Part shown: positions 25,334 to 35,602 of the stretch, one piece after another
Layout: every line of letters starts with the position of its first letter
Position numbering within the stretch: position 1 is the first letter of the stretch
NCBI GenBank assembly: GCA_015232355.1
Contig: JADFZW010000037.1
Coordinates: 1-46,071, forward strand
Direction of reading: 5' to 3'
Origin: Oligoflexia bacterium
GTDB lineage: Bacteria > Bdellovibrionota > Bacteriovoracia > Bacteriovoracales > Bacteriovoracaceae
DNA: 46,071 nt
Program-made: the position numbers and the translations under genes
Notes under the pieces: model-generated
What the model saw: only the letters and a program-made list of their open reading frames with translations
The model's database searches: none
Told to the model about the DNA's origin: nothing

Positions 25334-25996
25334 CTATAGATCCAATTTGACTTTTGCCTTTTTATTATCGATAAAGCTAACCAAAGAAAAAGGAAATTTA
25401 CTACTCTTATTTTGTACTGTTACTTTCACCTGCCATATCATCTCTTCAATATTTTTTTTCATCATTTCAAAAACTTTATTTTGAAACATCTTTGCCTGTT
25501 TATCTTTGCTCTCTTTATCCGCTTGAGGATCACCACTGCTAGCACTGCTAGCACTCTCTCCACTTGCAGCTGCACCTTCTCCACTACCACTACCACCACC
25601 GCTACTAGCGCCATCCTCTTCACCCTCTCCAGTTATTGCACTCAAATTTGGAATTTTAAGTCGCTTGTATTCTACTGTGTATTCATAGTCTGCATAACCC
25701 TCTTCATCCAAACTGCCACTCTTTGGAATTAATGTTAAAGATTCAGTCAACTCTGGAGGATCAAGAATAATTTGATTTAATTTGTTCTCACATAATTTTT
25801 GTAATAATAATTCCTCTTTCATATTAACTGAATCACGAACATTGGATCCTTCAGTAGAAATAAAAGCAATGATAAAAATTGCAAAAAGAGTTATTGCAAT
25901 TACAACTTCTATCAAAGTAAATCCAGCAGCTGCAATATTACTTTTATTATTAATTTTATGATTAATTTTATGATTAATTTTTAAGCCACTTATCAT
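25334..25996 (-). CDS. gspI: Type II secretion minor pseudopilin GspI
   Basis: The prepilin signal AAAGFTLIEVVIAITLFAIF identifies a pseudopilin. The position between gspH and gspJ and the segment LLLQKLCENKLNQII, matching the GspI helix, give the name. The start is uncertain: ATG 25996 gives 220 residues, while ATG 26026 adds ten and increases the overlap with gspH. A Gly-Ser-Ala insertion (about residues 130-165) enlarges it beyond the usual size. The leader peptide is lengthened by a 12-bp DNA repeat that encodes INHKINHKINNK. Confidence 0.8.
   Translation of the reverse strand: MISGLKINHKINHKINNKSNIAAAGFTLIEVVIAITLFAIFIIAFISTEGSNVRDSVNMKEELLLQKLCENKLNQIILDPPELTESLTLIPKSGSLDEEGYADYEYTVEYKRLKIPNLSAITGEGEEDGASSGGGSGSGEGAAASGESASSASSGDPQADKESKDKQAKMFQNKVFEMMKKNIEEMIWQVKVTVQNKSSKFPFSLVSFIDNKKAKVKLDL
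25949..25984. repeat. 12-bp tandem repeat, three copies, across the gspH/gspI junction
   Basis: The unit attaattttatg occurs twice exactly and once with a change. It spans the gspH stop codon and encodes the repeated part of the GspI leader. Confidence 0.88.
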
Positions 25997-26696
25997 AAAT
26001 TTCTTTCGCCTTTGCCTCCATTTCATCTAACAACATATCTTCACTCTTCTTTTTATCAAACGTAAAAAAATCTCTTTGCATTTCATCGGTGAATGGACCT
26101 ATTGTCAAACTAAATACCTCAGCAGCACCTGAAAAAATCATCAAGGCAGCATCCTTTTCTCCATTAGGATAAAAATATATTGAAGCTTCTCCATCTTGAA
26201 CAAGCATTGACGAACGCGCACTAGTAGCTACTCCCACAATTTTTATCCTTCCAGGCAATGTCCCCACCTCATCTTGAAACTCTGAAATTTTACTAAATTT
26301 ATTATTCACATCTTTTATCATCTTTTCTTTTTTTGCTTTATCCTCTAGTGAAAGTTTTGAATTATCATCATACTTTTCAAAGAGAGGAAGTATAAAATCA
26401 CCATCTGGTGCTGCCTCTAAAACCCACTCTTGGGGATTTTTTTCAAGAGATAAATGTATCCTTACCATTGTTCCTCTAAGAATTGCCTCATGAGAAGCAA
26501 ATCTAGATGCACGCTCGAAGGTGCTTATACAACTTTCAACATCATCACTTCCACCGGTGAGAGAAAAATCTACTGAATAGATAACTATTCCTACTAAAGT
26601 TAGCGCTACCAATATCTCTATTAATGAAAATCCCGAGTTATTTCCTTGATCTTTATTTTGAGTGTGAATATACGATTTATTTAAAAATACTGGCAT
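25974..26696 (-). CDS. gspH: Type II secretion minor pseudopilin GspH
   Basis: This 240-residue protein starts with a 22-residue leader ending in SGFSLIEILVALTLVGIVIY, a standard class III signal. GspH features include FERASRFASHEAILRGTMVR, followed by a beta-rich domain. It is the first gene of the gspHIJK set. The other type II secretion genes (C-G, L, M) are not in the window, so the operon either begins here or is scattered. Its 3' end overlaps gspI. Confidence 0.82.
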   Translation of the reverse strand: MPVFLNKSYIHTQNKDQGNNSGFSLIEILVALTLVGIVIYSVDFSLTGGSDDVESCISTFERASRFASHEAILRGTMVRIHLSLEKNPQEWVLEAAPDGDFILPLFEKYDDNSKLSLEDKAKKEKMIKDVNNKFSKISEFQDEVGTLPGRIKIVGVATSARSSMLVQDGEASIYFYPNGEKDAALMIFSGAAEVFSLTIGPFTDEMQRDFFTFDKKKSEDMLLDEMEAKAKEIYDKWLKN

Positions 26697-26738
26697 TCTT
26701 TATTTGTATTTATATTTTTGTTATTAGGCAATTATTTA

Positions 26739-28958
26739 CTATTTACGTAGATGTTGACATATTAGAGCTGGTATCTCACTTAATTTAGCAATCTCCATCG
26801 CCGCACCAATCTCTTTTGCTACCTTGGGCATTCCATATACAACTGAACTATATTCATCTTGTGCAATTGTAATTGCACCCATATTTTTCAACACCAGCAT
26901 ACCCTTCGCACCATCAGCTCCCATACCAGTCAATATCACCGCAATTATCTTTTTATTAAATTTAACTTTGTTTCTCTCCTTTACAGCAGCGACCGATTGA
27001 AAGAGATAATCAACCGATGGTTTATGTTTATTCACAGGAGAATCATTATTTACATTTAATCCATAACTAGATCCCTTCTCAATTAATTTTAATTGTTTTC
27101 CCCCTGGAGCAACATATGCAATAGAGTTTTTTAACTCTTCACCATCCTCTGCCTCTCTTACTTTAACTTTACAAACATCACCTAATCTATCCGCAAACAC
27201 CTTAGAAAAAGTAGCTGGTATATGTTGAACAATTAAAATCGGAGGTGTGCTTTGAGGAAATACTTCGAGGATTTCTTTGATTGCCACCACACCACCTGTT
27301 GAGGCACCTATTAAAATAATAGAGTTATCAATAATTGTTGAATCAAAATTCACTTCTTTACTTATATTTTCACTTTGAACAGTAAAAGATGATTTTACAA
27401 ATGCCAATCCTGATTTGTTTTTACCTATTTCAAATTTTTCACCTCTGACTAACGAACCTTTAGATGCCAGAGTTGCATTTGCATTTGCAGAAGCGGATGC
27501 AGACACAGATGCGGTCGCAGATGCGGCCAAATAGGAATCATCTCTTTTCTTCTTTTTACCACTAAAGGCAGCTTCTCTTACTATCGTTCTAATGTGATCA
27601 GAGAGATCTGGAAGTCGATTTGCATCTGGTTTTTCAATATAATCAAATGCGCCCAATTCAAAGGCCCTTAAAGTTCCAATAGCATCATCTTGTGAAATAG
27701 AACTAATCATCACCACAGGAGGATGTCCCTCTTTCTTTTTAGACAACTCTTCTAAATAAGTTATTCCATCTTTTTGATCCATATTAATATCAAGAGTGAT
27801 CACATCTATGTCTTTGGTTTTTTCTAAAATCTTTTCAGCATAAATTGGATTTTGTGCTTCACCAGCAATAATAAACTTATGTTCGGCCGATAAAACTCTT
27901 CTCAACATCATTCTTACTGTTGGAGAATCATCTACGATTAATACTCTTATTTCAGCATTAAATTGTGCTGCTAAATCATCTGATGCTGATACTGATGCTG
28001 ATGCCGTTAATGTCGCTGCTGGAGGGACCGGAGGAATCGAGGTCAAAGAAGGTGATCCTTTTTTATCTGCAATTTTTTCTTTTTTATTAATATCACTTTC
28101 ACCTGCAAACTCCTTAGCAGAAAGCATATCTGGATCAACTTGTTTTTTAAATGTATAAATTGAGTTGTAAAGCAGTTTAAAAGGAGAAACAATATCAATA
28201 ATATTTTCAGTATGGCCCAGAACCAAAATTCCATCTGCCGTTAAATTTTTAGTTAGTTCACTAATTATATCTTTAATAGTTTTTTTATCAAAATAGATAA
28301 AAACATTTCTAATAAAAATTACATCAAATTGTCTTTGTTCTCTAAAATATGGTGGAGCAAATAAATTCTTTCGATGAAACTCCACTACTTCCTTAACTGT
28401 ATTTTTAACTTTAACATAATCAGAAATTTCTCCAGTTCCAAGTGAAAAATATCTTCTTTGTAGTAATGGCTCAATCTCCTTAATTTGATCTACTCGATAG
28501 ACACCCTCCTTAGCAATTTGAATCATTTTAACATCAATATCGCTTCCAATAACCTTAATCATTTTGGGAAGATTATTTTTTCGCAAAAACTCCAACACAG
28601 TCAATGCTAAACTATATACCTCTTCACCTGAAGAACAGGCAGCAGACCACATTTGAATATATCTTCTGCTATCTTTATTCATTAACTCTGGTAAAAATTT
28701 GTTTTCTAGGTAATTGAAGTGTTCTTTCTCTCTAAAAAAATGTGTAGTATGAGTTGTAAGTATAGATATCAGATAAGGAATTTCTTTGCTTGGTTTTTCT
28801 TGTACATATTTTATATACTTTCCATAACCATCCATTCCAATTTCCATCATTCTTCGTTGAACACGTGTTTCTACCATTAACTTTTGATCATCTTTAATTG
28901 TGATCCCAGCTAATACTTTAAGTAATTCTTGAAAAACCTTGAACTCATAGTCTTGCAT
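26739..28958 (-). CDS. CheR-receiver-CheB fusion protein
   Basis: One 739-residue chain combines a CheR methyltransferase (residues about 1-275: THFFREKEHFNYL, MWSAACSSGEEVYSLAL, VIFIRNVFIYF), a receiver domain (about 335-460: VLIVDDSPTVRMMLRR, ITLDINMDQKDG) and a CheB methylesterase (about 545-735). The esterase triad is visible as S in IGASTGG, H in VQHIPATF and D in GMGADGAKGM. Alanine-serine-asparagine repeats form the two linkers. The protein would both add and remove methyl groups on chemoreceptors, with the esterase gated by CheA phosphorylation. It is the last gene of the cheA-cheW-mcp operon. All catalytic residues appear intact. Confidence 0.92.
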   Translation of the reverse strand: MQDYEFKVFQELLKVLAGITIKDDQKLMVETRVQRRMMEIGMDGYGKYIKYVQEKPSKEIPYLISILTTHTTHFFREKEHFNYLENKFLPELMNKDSRRYIQMWSAACSSGEEVYSLALTVLEFLRKNNLPKMIKVIGSDIDVKMIQIAKEGVYRVDQIKEIEPLLQRRYFSLGTGEISDYVKVKNTVKEVVEFHRKNLFAPPYFREQRQFDVIFIRNVFIYFDKKTIKDIISELTKNLTADGILVLGHTENIIDIVSPFKLLYNSIYTFKKQVDPDMLSAKEFAGESDINKKEKIADKKGSPSLTSIPPVPPAATLTASASVSASDDLAAQFNAEIRVLIVDDSPTVRMMLRRVLSAEHKFIIAGEAQNPIYAEKILEKTKDIDVITLDINMDQKDGITYLEELSKKKEGHPPVVMISSISQDDAIGTLRAFELGAFDYIEKPDANRLPDLSDHIRTIVREAAFSGKKKKRDDSYLAASATASVSASASANANATLASKGSLVRGEKFEIGKNKSGLAFVKSSFTVQSENISKEVNFDSTIIDNSIILIGASTGGVVAIKEILEVFPQSTPPILIVQHIPATFSKVFADRLGDVCKVKVREAEDGEELKNSIAYVAPGGKQLKLIEKGSSYGLNVNNDSPVNKHKPSVDYLFQSVAAVKERNKVKFNKKIIAVILTGMGADGAKGMLVLKNMGAITIAQDEYSSVVYGMPKVAKEIGAAMEIAKLSEIPALICQHLRK

Positions 28959-28982
28959 ACAATTATTTTTGAACTTAGTATA

Positions 28983-29020
28983 ATTCGTTACTATTCGTTA
29001 CTATTCGCTACTATTCGTTG
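28983..29020. repeat. 10-bp tandem repeat (attcgttact)x4 at the mcp 3' end
   Basis: Four copies with small changes lie between mcp and cheRB and supply the last three codons and stop of the mcp gene. Confidence 0.85.
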
Positions 29021-30471
29021 TCTTTGAATCTAGAATCATTTGCGGTGGGAGTATCTGAAGTATCAACATTTTTTTTCAATGATTTATTATATAGTTCTGC
29101 TATCTCACGAGCACGATCAACTGCAGAAACATTATCTCCATTAACTACTTCCTTCATCGGATTTAGCTGATCTTCAATATTATTCATTTCTTGTTCAACA
29201 TTACTCAATCCATTAACTTCGCTTGAATCATTTTTCCCGCCATTAGCAAATAAATTATCCTGATTAAAGTTACTTCCTCCATCTTTAATAATTAAATCAC
29301 TGTTATAATTATTGTTAGTCGAACCATTTGTTCCATTCATTCCATTATCAAAATTATTTTCAAATTGATTTTGATTTTGGTTTTGATATTGATATTGATC
29401 TTGATATTGTTGTCCACTATTTCTTCTCTCGACTATATTTCCTACAGTGAAAAAATCATTCATGCTAACAACATGTTCATTTAATTCATCAGCATCTTTG
29501 GTTAACTCAGCAACTGCTAAAGTCATCTCCTTAGTCACAGTTCCATCTCTTTTAATCATCTGATCTAATTTAGCAATATTTCCTACTATCCTTTCCATTT
29601 CCATTTGCTGTTTTCTCATTAAGCCAAATACTGTATCTAGTGAAGATAAAGTAGAAGGAAGCCCATCTGAAATTTCTACAAAAACACGCTTACATTCATC
29701 AGCTGAACGTTCACCATCTTTTATTTTTTCTTGAATGTATGTTCCTAATTCTTTAACTTGATTTGTACTATTTTCCAATAATGAGCTAATTCCTAAAGAT
29801 GCCTTGCCACTCATTAGCGCCAAATTTCCAATCTCTTGCGCTACGACTGCAAACCCTTTTCCATATTGACCAGCACGAGCTGCCTCAATAGAAGCATTAA
29901 AGGATAATAATTTTGTTTCAAAAACAATTTCATTTATAATTTTAGTTTTTTGATTGATATCACCGATAACAGAAATGATCTCTTCCAAAGCAGAAGCTGC
30001 TCCTCTTATTCCATCCATTGCCTCTTTCAAACCATCTAAAACTCTTTTACCCTCTTCAGACATGTTTTTACTTTTGTTCATATAGGAAAGAGATTCCTCT
30101 GCATTTTTTAGAGTCTTATCAATGCTAAAATTCAACTCCGCCAGCACCGAATCTTGCTCTAACAACAAATCCAATTCCTTGGTGTTATTCGACAAATACT
30201 CTTTGCTATTTTTTGATATTTTAGAAAAATTCTTTATCAACTTTTCAAGTGTCTCTAAAGTATTATCAAAATAATTCTCACAAAAAGTATCCATCGGCCG
30301 TAACACTAAAACATAAAATAAAAAACTTATTACTGCCAAGGTTACACCCGCTAACCAAAATGACTGACCAAAGTTAGAATTTATTGCACCATCAATTAAA
30401 AAATATAGCGAAATAATTCCAGTGAAAAAATTAATGGCAATTAATTTCATTTTATATGATACATTAGTCAT
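29011..30471 (-). CDS. Methyl-accepting chemotaxis-type protein, no periplasmic sensor
   Basis: The 486-residue protein has two adjacent membrane helices in the first 60 residues (AINFFTGIISLYFLIDGAI, AGVTLAVISFLFYVLVL) and thus almost no periplasmic loop. A helical signalling domain follows, with the tip INEIVFETKLLSFNASIEAA and KGFAVVAQEIGNLALMSG. The C-terminal 125 residues are low-complexity with QYQYQNQNQNQ. No HAMP domain is obvious. The tip differs from the canonical TNLLALNAAVEAARAG version. The ATG directly follows the cheW stop codon, which implies tight co-expression with CheW and CheA. Confidence 0.85.
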   Translation of the reverse strand: MTNVSYKMKLIAINFFTGIISLYFLIDGAINSNFGQSFWLAGVTLAVISFLFYVLVLRPMDTFCENYFDNTLETLEKLIKNFSKISKNSKEYLSNNTKELDLLLEQDSVLAELNFSIDKTLKNAEESLSYMNKSKNMSEEGKRVLDGLKEAMDGIRGAASALEEIISVIGDINQKTKIINEIVFETKLLSFNASIEAARAGQYGKGFAVVAQEIGNLALMSGKASLGISSLLENSTNQVKELGTYIQEKIKDGERSADECKRVFVEISDGLPSTLSSLDTVFGLMRKQQMEMERIVGNIAKLDQMIKRDGTVTKEMTLAVAELTKDADELNEHVVSMNDFFTVGNIVERRNSGQQYQDQYQYQNQNQNQFENNFDNGMNGTNGSTNNNYNSDLIIKDGGSNFNQDNLFANGGKNDSSEVNGLSNVEQEMNNIEDQLNPMKEVVNGDNVSAVDRAREIAELYNKSLKKNVDTSDTPTANDSRFKDNE

Positions 30472-30957
30472 TTATAAAACTCCTCTATTACGAGAAATCA
30501 CTTTTAGATCCTCATTAGATAATGTACCTGCAATATCAATAAGATTAATTAACGAATCTTCAACTTTTGCAATTCCAATAAAAAATTTGGTATCTATCTT
30601 TGTTTCAATAGCAGGATTTAAATCAACATCATCTTTGTTTAAGGCCATAACGGAATCAACATCATCAACTAATGCCCCTATCATCATTTCATCATTTTCT
30701 ACTATTAAAACATTTCCACCATATTTATTCTCTTGAGGTGCCAGGCCGAATTTTATACGTAAATCAACTACACCAATAATGTTACCTCTCAAGCTAATAA
30801 TTCCTCTATAATGAGGAACGGTGTATGGAACTGGTTTTATTTTAACAACTTTAATCACCTCTTTTACTGAGAGCAGAGGTGACCCGTATAGTTCTCCACC
30901 TAATCTATATATTAAATATTTCCATTCATTTTCTAAATTAAAATCACCTTGGGCCAT
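30472..30957 (-). CDS. cheW: CheW coupling protein
   Basis: This 161-residue CheW domain links receptors to CheA. The motifs are KYLIYRLGGELYGSPLLSV, VPHYRGIISLRGNIIGVVDL and the closing VEDSLINLIDIAGTL. It lies 18 nt after cheA and directly before mcp. No fused domains are present. Confidence 0.93.
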   Translation of the reverse strand: MAQGDFNLENEWKYLIYRLGGELYGSPLLSVKEVIKVVKIKPVPYTVPHYRGIISLRGNIIGVVDLRIKFGLAPQENKYGGNVLIVENDEMMIGALVDDVDSVMALNKDDVDLNPAIETKIDTKFFIGIAKVEDSLINLIDIAGTLSNEDLKVISRNRGVL

Positions 30958-30975
30958 TTTAGGATTCCTCCTTCA

Positions 30976-32967
30976 TTAATTATAGGCAACCTTATCACTA
31001 TTTTTTTCTATCAAATGTGCATTATATTTTACTATCTCTGGTAAATTTAAAATTAAACCTGCTTCTCCATCTCCTAAAATAAATCCACCAATTATTCCAG
31101 GAATATCTACCAATTCTTTTCCTAGATTTTTAATCACTATCTGTTGCTGGCTAAAAACATTTTCAACCTCTAGAGAAACTTTTCTTCCTCCATAATTAAT
31201 CACCAAACCGGAAAAATCTGCCTGTGGTTTTTCTTCGCCATCATCATTGCTTCGACATCTTGAACCGTGGATCATTTTTGCTAAATCAAGTACAGGGATA
31301 ACCTCTCCTCTTAAATTAATCATCCTTCCTTTTCCAGCAGAAGAAACAGTTATATACCTACTATTATTTATAGTCTCCACTAGTTGTCCCATAGGTACCA
31401 CGTACTTCATATTCTCTAAACTAATTACCATCCCTTCAATAATTGAGAGTGTAAGTGGTATGTTGATGTAAAAAGTAGTACCTAAATCAATTGTTGAATC
31501 AATCCAAAAATTACCTTTGATTCCTTCTATAGTGGTCCTTACTACATCAAGACCTACTCCCCTTCCTGAAATTTCACTTACTTCTTCTTTGGTTGAAAAA
31601 CCTGGAAGAGTTAAAATTCTTAACATTTCATCTTCTGTAAAATCTCTCTTCTTACTCGCAGGAACTAATCCTTTTTCAACTGCTTTATTCCAAACTCTTT
31701 CTCTGTCAATTCCTCTTCCATCATCTTTTACAGTTATATAAACATTACCCTCTTTATGTTCTGCTTTTAAAGTTAATGTCGCTTCTGGATCTTTCCCTTT
31801 TTTAATTCTTTCTTCGGGTGTTTCAATACCATGATCTAAAGCATTTCTTATTAAATGAGTTAGTGGATCTCCAATCATATCCACTACAACTTTATCTAAT
31901 TCAACATCTTCACCTTCTGTTATAAAATTAACTCTCTTGTTTTGTAATTCAGCGATTGTTCTCACCGTTCTTTGCATTTTCTTAAATACGCTCTTTATAG
32001 GAATCATTCTAAGACTTAAGGAAATACTTTGTATCTCTTTTACAACTTTTCCCATATAAGAAATCGCTTCCAGTAAAATACTATCATCTATATTTAACTG
32101 CGAAGTTCTTTCTTTAATCATAGAATGATATATTATCAATTCACCAATAAAATTTATTAATGTATCCAGCCGCCAAAGCCCTACTCTTATCTGTTCCTCT
32201 CTAACTGATCCTGCAGCTCCTGTACCTGCAGAATTAGATCCTGCTCCTGCTCCATTACTGTTACCATTACCGTTTTTTTGTATTTGAAATGATTTATCTA
32301 TTTGATCCTCTGTAATCACTCCCTTCTCCACAATACTTTCTTCCATTATTGATGATATTGAATTTGAATTATTGGCAACAGCTATTTTAGCAATAGGTGC
32401 TTCTACTAATTTTCCGATCACAACATCTTTCACTTCTGTTTTAGGTTTTGCATTCGCATTTGCATTTGCAGATTCAATTGTTGAAACATTTTTTGTAACT
32501 GGCGAATCCTGAGTCATAGTCATTATGATCGCAGACTTTTGATCTCCTTTCTCACCCATTACCGTTGCAGTAGTTATAAATTTTAATTCCTTTTCAATAA
32601 AACTTGTATCAGTGGTAAAATTTACATCTACACCTATTCCAGCTATATATGCCTTTAACAAATCAAGCGCTTTAAATAAAGAACTACAAACTTCTTTACT
32701 TGGATTTAATTTTCCATTGCGAACATTTTGTAATACATTTTCAATACTATGACAAAAATCGGTCAGACGGGAAAATCCTGCCGTCTTCGATGCTCCTTTA
32801 AGATTATGCATCATTCGAAATAATTTACCAATCACTTCTGGAGTTTTTTGGCCCTTATCAAAGTCCAACAAGACATGTTCAAATTCATCGACAAGTTCCT
32901 TTCCCTCACTTAGAAAGCACTTTACAATGTCCATGTCGTATTTTTCATTTTTTTCGACCATAAACAA
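30976..32967 (-). CDS. cheA: Chemotaxis histidine kinase CheA
   Basis: This 663-residue kinase has a P1 phosphotransfer domain with the phosphorylated His54 (RMMHNLKGASKTAGF). A long linker with Asn-Ala and Gly-Ser repeats takes the place of a clear P2 domain. The P3 dimerisation helices and P4 ATPase follow (HLIRNALDHGIETPEER, VKDDGRGIDRERV, SGRGVGLDVVRTTIEG). A CheW-like P5 domain ends the protein (MINLRGEVIPVLDLAKM). Without P2, docking of CheY or CheB may be less efficient. It is the first gene of the minus-strand operon and is divergent from an mcp at 33239. The first start is followed two codons later by a second ATG. Confidence 0.93.
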   Translation of the reverse strand: MFMVEKNEKYDMDIVKCFLSEGKELVDEFEHVLLDFDKGQKTPEVIGKLFRMMHNLKGASKTAGFSRLTDFCHSIENVLQNVRNGKLNPSKEVCSSLFKALDLLKAYIAGIGVDVNFTTDTSFIEKELKFITTATVMGEKGDQKSAIIMTMTQDSPVTKNVSTIESANANANAKPKTEVKDVVIGKLVEAPIAKIAVANNSNSISSIMEESIVEKGVITEDQIDKSFQIQKNGNGNSNGAGAGSNSAGTGAAGSVREEQIRVGLWRLDTLINFIGELIIYHSMIKERTSQLNIDDSILLEAISYMGKVVKEIQSISLSLRMIPIKSVFKKMQRTVRTIAELQNKRVNFITEGEDVELDKVVVDMIGDPLTHLIRNALDHGIETPEERIKKGKDPEATLTLKAEHKEGNVYITVKDDGRGIDRERVWNKAVEKGLVPASKKRDFTEDEMLRILTLPGFSTKEEVSEISGRGVGLDVVRTTIEGIKGNFWIDSTIDLGTTFYINIPLTLSIIEGMVISLENMKYVVPMGQLVETINNSRYITVSSAGKGRMINLRGEVIPVLDLAKMIHGSRCRSNDDGEEKPQADFSGLVINYGGRKVSLEVENVFSQQQIVIKNLGKELVDIPGIIGGFILGDGEAGLILNLPEIVKYNAHLIEKNSDKVAYN

Positions 32968-33238
32968 TTCCCATTAATAACTTACTTTTTTCGTATGAAA
33001 TAAAATATTTTAAGCAATATACTGCTTGATTAAAGGATATCATCAAACAAAAAAAAATAAACTACTAACTTTCATGATAATCTTTACAAAAAAAATTAAT
33101 ACTTTTTTACATCGTTGTCGTGGGCCCAAAATATGATATCTTTAAGTTATAGTAGCTTTTTAATATCATACTAATAAATTCAGTAATTCATAAATTTTTA
33201 TTTGTAATATCGACACTTTTAGTATTGTGAGAGTAAAG

Positions 33239-35320
33239 ATGAATAAAATGATCAATAAAATTAATAACATTAAAAATCCCAAGCAAAAGATCACATCATT
33301 ATTTAATAAAAAACTAGAACTAAAATATAAACTTATGATGTTAGTGATGGCGGCCAGCTTAGTAGGTATTTCTGCTGTCTCCATTACTAGCTACTATCTT
33401 TTACATTCGGTCATCAGCAATCAAACAAAAAACCAATTACAATATGTAAAAGAAAGAAAAGCAACACAAATAAACAACTATCTTCAAGAGGTAAAAAACA
33501 ATTCGCAAGCTTTAACCAATAACAGATTTATTCAAGATATGATTGTGGTTTTTCAAGGAGCAGTACTGGCCATAGGAACAACTGGAACTGAAGATACTGT
33601 CTATTCAGCAGGATATTTTAACGTTTTTAAAATTCATAATGAAAGAATCGACAAACTTGCAAAAGTTAATAAGTTAAGTGGAATAACTTTTGTTTCTCAA
33701 AATGGTCAAGTGATTTATACTAACACAGATGTAGAAGGTGCCACCTCAAAAAATCTTCTAGGAAAAAATTTACTTAAAGGTCAGTTAAATGATAGCGCTA
33801 TTTCAACTTGCTTTCAAAAAGGAAAAAATGGTTTACACTTTGTAGATTTCTCCTATATAAAACTCCTTGATCGGGTAATATCTATGATTTGTGTACCAGT
33901 TCATTCTGAATTTTCAAGAGTAGAAGAGGGAATCGATTCAGGAGATACTATTGGTGTTTTAATCACAGAAGTTGATCGAGGACAAATTGAACAAATTACC
34001 ACAGAACATTGGACTCCTTATAATGAAAGAAGTTATATTGTAGGAGCAGATGGACTTCCTCGTAGTTCTCACCCAAATTTTCTTCGAAACAACAATAATA
34101 ATTTTCAAAATATTTATAAAAACATGGAAAAGATTAAAAATGAATTAATCTCTTTTATAAGCAGTAACACTTCTCTTACTAAAGATACCACTAAAACATT
34201 TTATGATAAAGAAAATGGTGAAGGTTACATAACTAGCATTATGCAATTTCAACCATACGAAAAAGTTAACTGGTATATGGTAACCGAGGCTGCTAGTTCA
34301 ATTGTTTTCAAAGAACTTACTAATGTCAATATAATTATATTTCTTATTACTTTTATTGTTCTAGTAATTATGGGATTTGTTGGATTATGGGCCGGAAAAA
34401 TATTTTCCGTTCCTATTATTGATGTTGCTAATTTGCTAGAAAAAAGAACTAGTGAGCTAAATTCACTCTCAAAAATGTTAACCGATATGAGTAATCAATT
34501 ATCACAATCTGCTGCTGAACAAGCAAGTTCTACCACAGAAAGTGTGGCGGCCATGAACCAAATGGAAGCAATGGTAGCACAATCAAATGATTTTGCTCAT
34601 AACTCTCAAAAATCAACCAAAGATGTAAAAGATAAGACTGAAGAGGGTAATAAAATAATGGCACAACTTTCTGCCTCAATGGATTTAATCAGGCAAAACA
34701 ATGCTCAATTACAAAACATCTCTCACATTATTAATGATATAACTAAAAAAACAAACATAATTAATGAAATAGTCTTTAATACTAAAATTCTCTCTTTCAA
34801 CGCTTCTATTGAAGCAGCAAGGGCCGGTCAGCATGGACGTGGCTTTGCTGTAGTTGCAGAAGAGGTTTCCCGTCTTGCAACCACTAGTGGAAATGCTGCT
34901 CAAGAAATTCAAGACCTCTTAGATAATAGTAAAAAACAAGTTGAAGACATTGTAAAAAACACTGGTTCAGTGATTATTGAAGGCCATGAAGTGGCACTTA
35001 AAGCATTAAATATTTTCAAAGAAATTGCACTTCAAATTAATGATATTAATGAACACATTAGAGGAATTGTTCAAGCAGGTGTTGAAGAATTAGATGGAAT
35101 AAAAAAGACATCAGTAGCGCTTCATCAACTAGATAAAACAGCTCAAAACAATTCTAAAGTTTCCTCTGATACTTTGATCTACGCAAATCAGTTAAAAGAA
35201 CTTAATAATAAAGTTCATACCGCCATGAACTCGCTGGAAGGAATCATCTTAGGCGAAGCAAACATACATCATGATTCAAAAAAACACTCACAATCACAGA
35301 TCACAAAGCATTCTGCCTAA
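33239..35320 (+). CDS. Methyl-accepting chemotaxis protein with periplasmic sensor
   Basis: This chemoreceptor (693 residues from ATG 33239; GTG 33227 is the in-frame alternative) has membrane helices LMMLVMAASLVGISAVSITS and IIIFLITFIVLVIMGFVGLW. About 290 residues of periplasmic sensor in a Cache-like arrangement lie between them (GITFVSQNGQVIYTNTDVEG, VNWYMVTEAASSIVF). The cytoplasmic tip reads INEIVFNTKILSFNASIEAA, like the mcp in the che operon and unlike the canonical form at 38341. It is divergent from cheA across a 271-nt gap. No HAMP signature was evident, although the segment after the second helix could serve. Confidence 0.9.
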   Translation: MNKMINKINNIKNPKQKITSLFNKKLELKYKLMMLVMAASLVGISAVSITSYYLLHSVISNQTKNQLQYVKERKATQINNYLQEVKNNSQALTNNRFIQDMIVVFQGAVLAIGTTGTEDTVYSAGYFNVFKIHNERIDKLAKVNKLSGITFVSQNGQVIYTNTDVEGATSKNLLGKNLLKGQLNDSAISTCFQKGKNGLHFVDFSYIKLLDRVISMICVPVHSEFSRVEEGIDSGDTIGVLITEVDRGQIEQITTEHWTPYNERSYIVGADGLPRSSHPNFLRNNNNNFQNIYKNMEKIKNELISFISSNTSLTKDTTKTFYDKENGEGYITSIMQFQPYEKVNWYMVTEAASSIVFKELTNVNIIIFLITFIVLVIMGFVGLWAGKIFSVPIIDVANLLEKRTSELNSLSKMLTDMSNQLSQSAAEQASSTTESVAAMNQMEAMVAQSNDFAHNSQKSTKDVKDKTEEGNKIMAQLSASMDLIRQNNAQLQNISHIINDITKKTNIINEIVFNTKILSFNASIEAARAGQHGRGFAVVAEEVSRLATTSGNAAQEIQDLLDNSKKQVEDIVKNTGSVIIEGHEVALKALNIFKEIALQINDINEHIRGIVQAGVEELDGIKKTSVALHQLDKTAQNNSKVSSDTLIYANQLKELNNKVHTAMNSLEGIILGEANIHHDSKKHSQSQITKHSA

Positions 35321-35602
35321 ATTTCTTGTCACAATAAATTTTATTTTCAAATAATGAAATATAAATATTATTTATTTTAACTATTGATTAAATTTTTCAA
35401 AAAAAATCAAATCTAATCAACAATAATCAATATATATAAATTATAATTTTTTTTAAATTTTATTTAAAATTAAATTTTTTTATACTTACTAAAATCCTCT
35501 TCTTATTTTTAAACCCTCCAGAATAAAATGCTATTAAAATCTATTTATCAAATATAGTTATTAAACTAAACAACAAATCAATTATGATTTTGGAGTACAT
35601 AA
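35321..35602. other. 282-nt very AT-rich intergenic region
   Basis: The stretch is nearly all A and T with no gene. It ends in ttggag, a ribosome site 7 nt before the ATG at 35603. It probably contains the promoter for the two secreted proteins. Confidence 0.5.

Noticed and set aside
22812..26696. A complete type II secretion operon
   Set aside because: Only gspH, I, J and K are present; the ATPase at 19935 is of the CpaF type and separated by other genes, so it was not counted as GspE.
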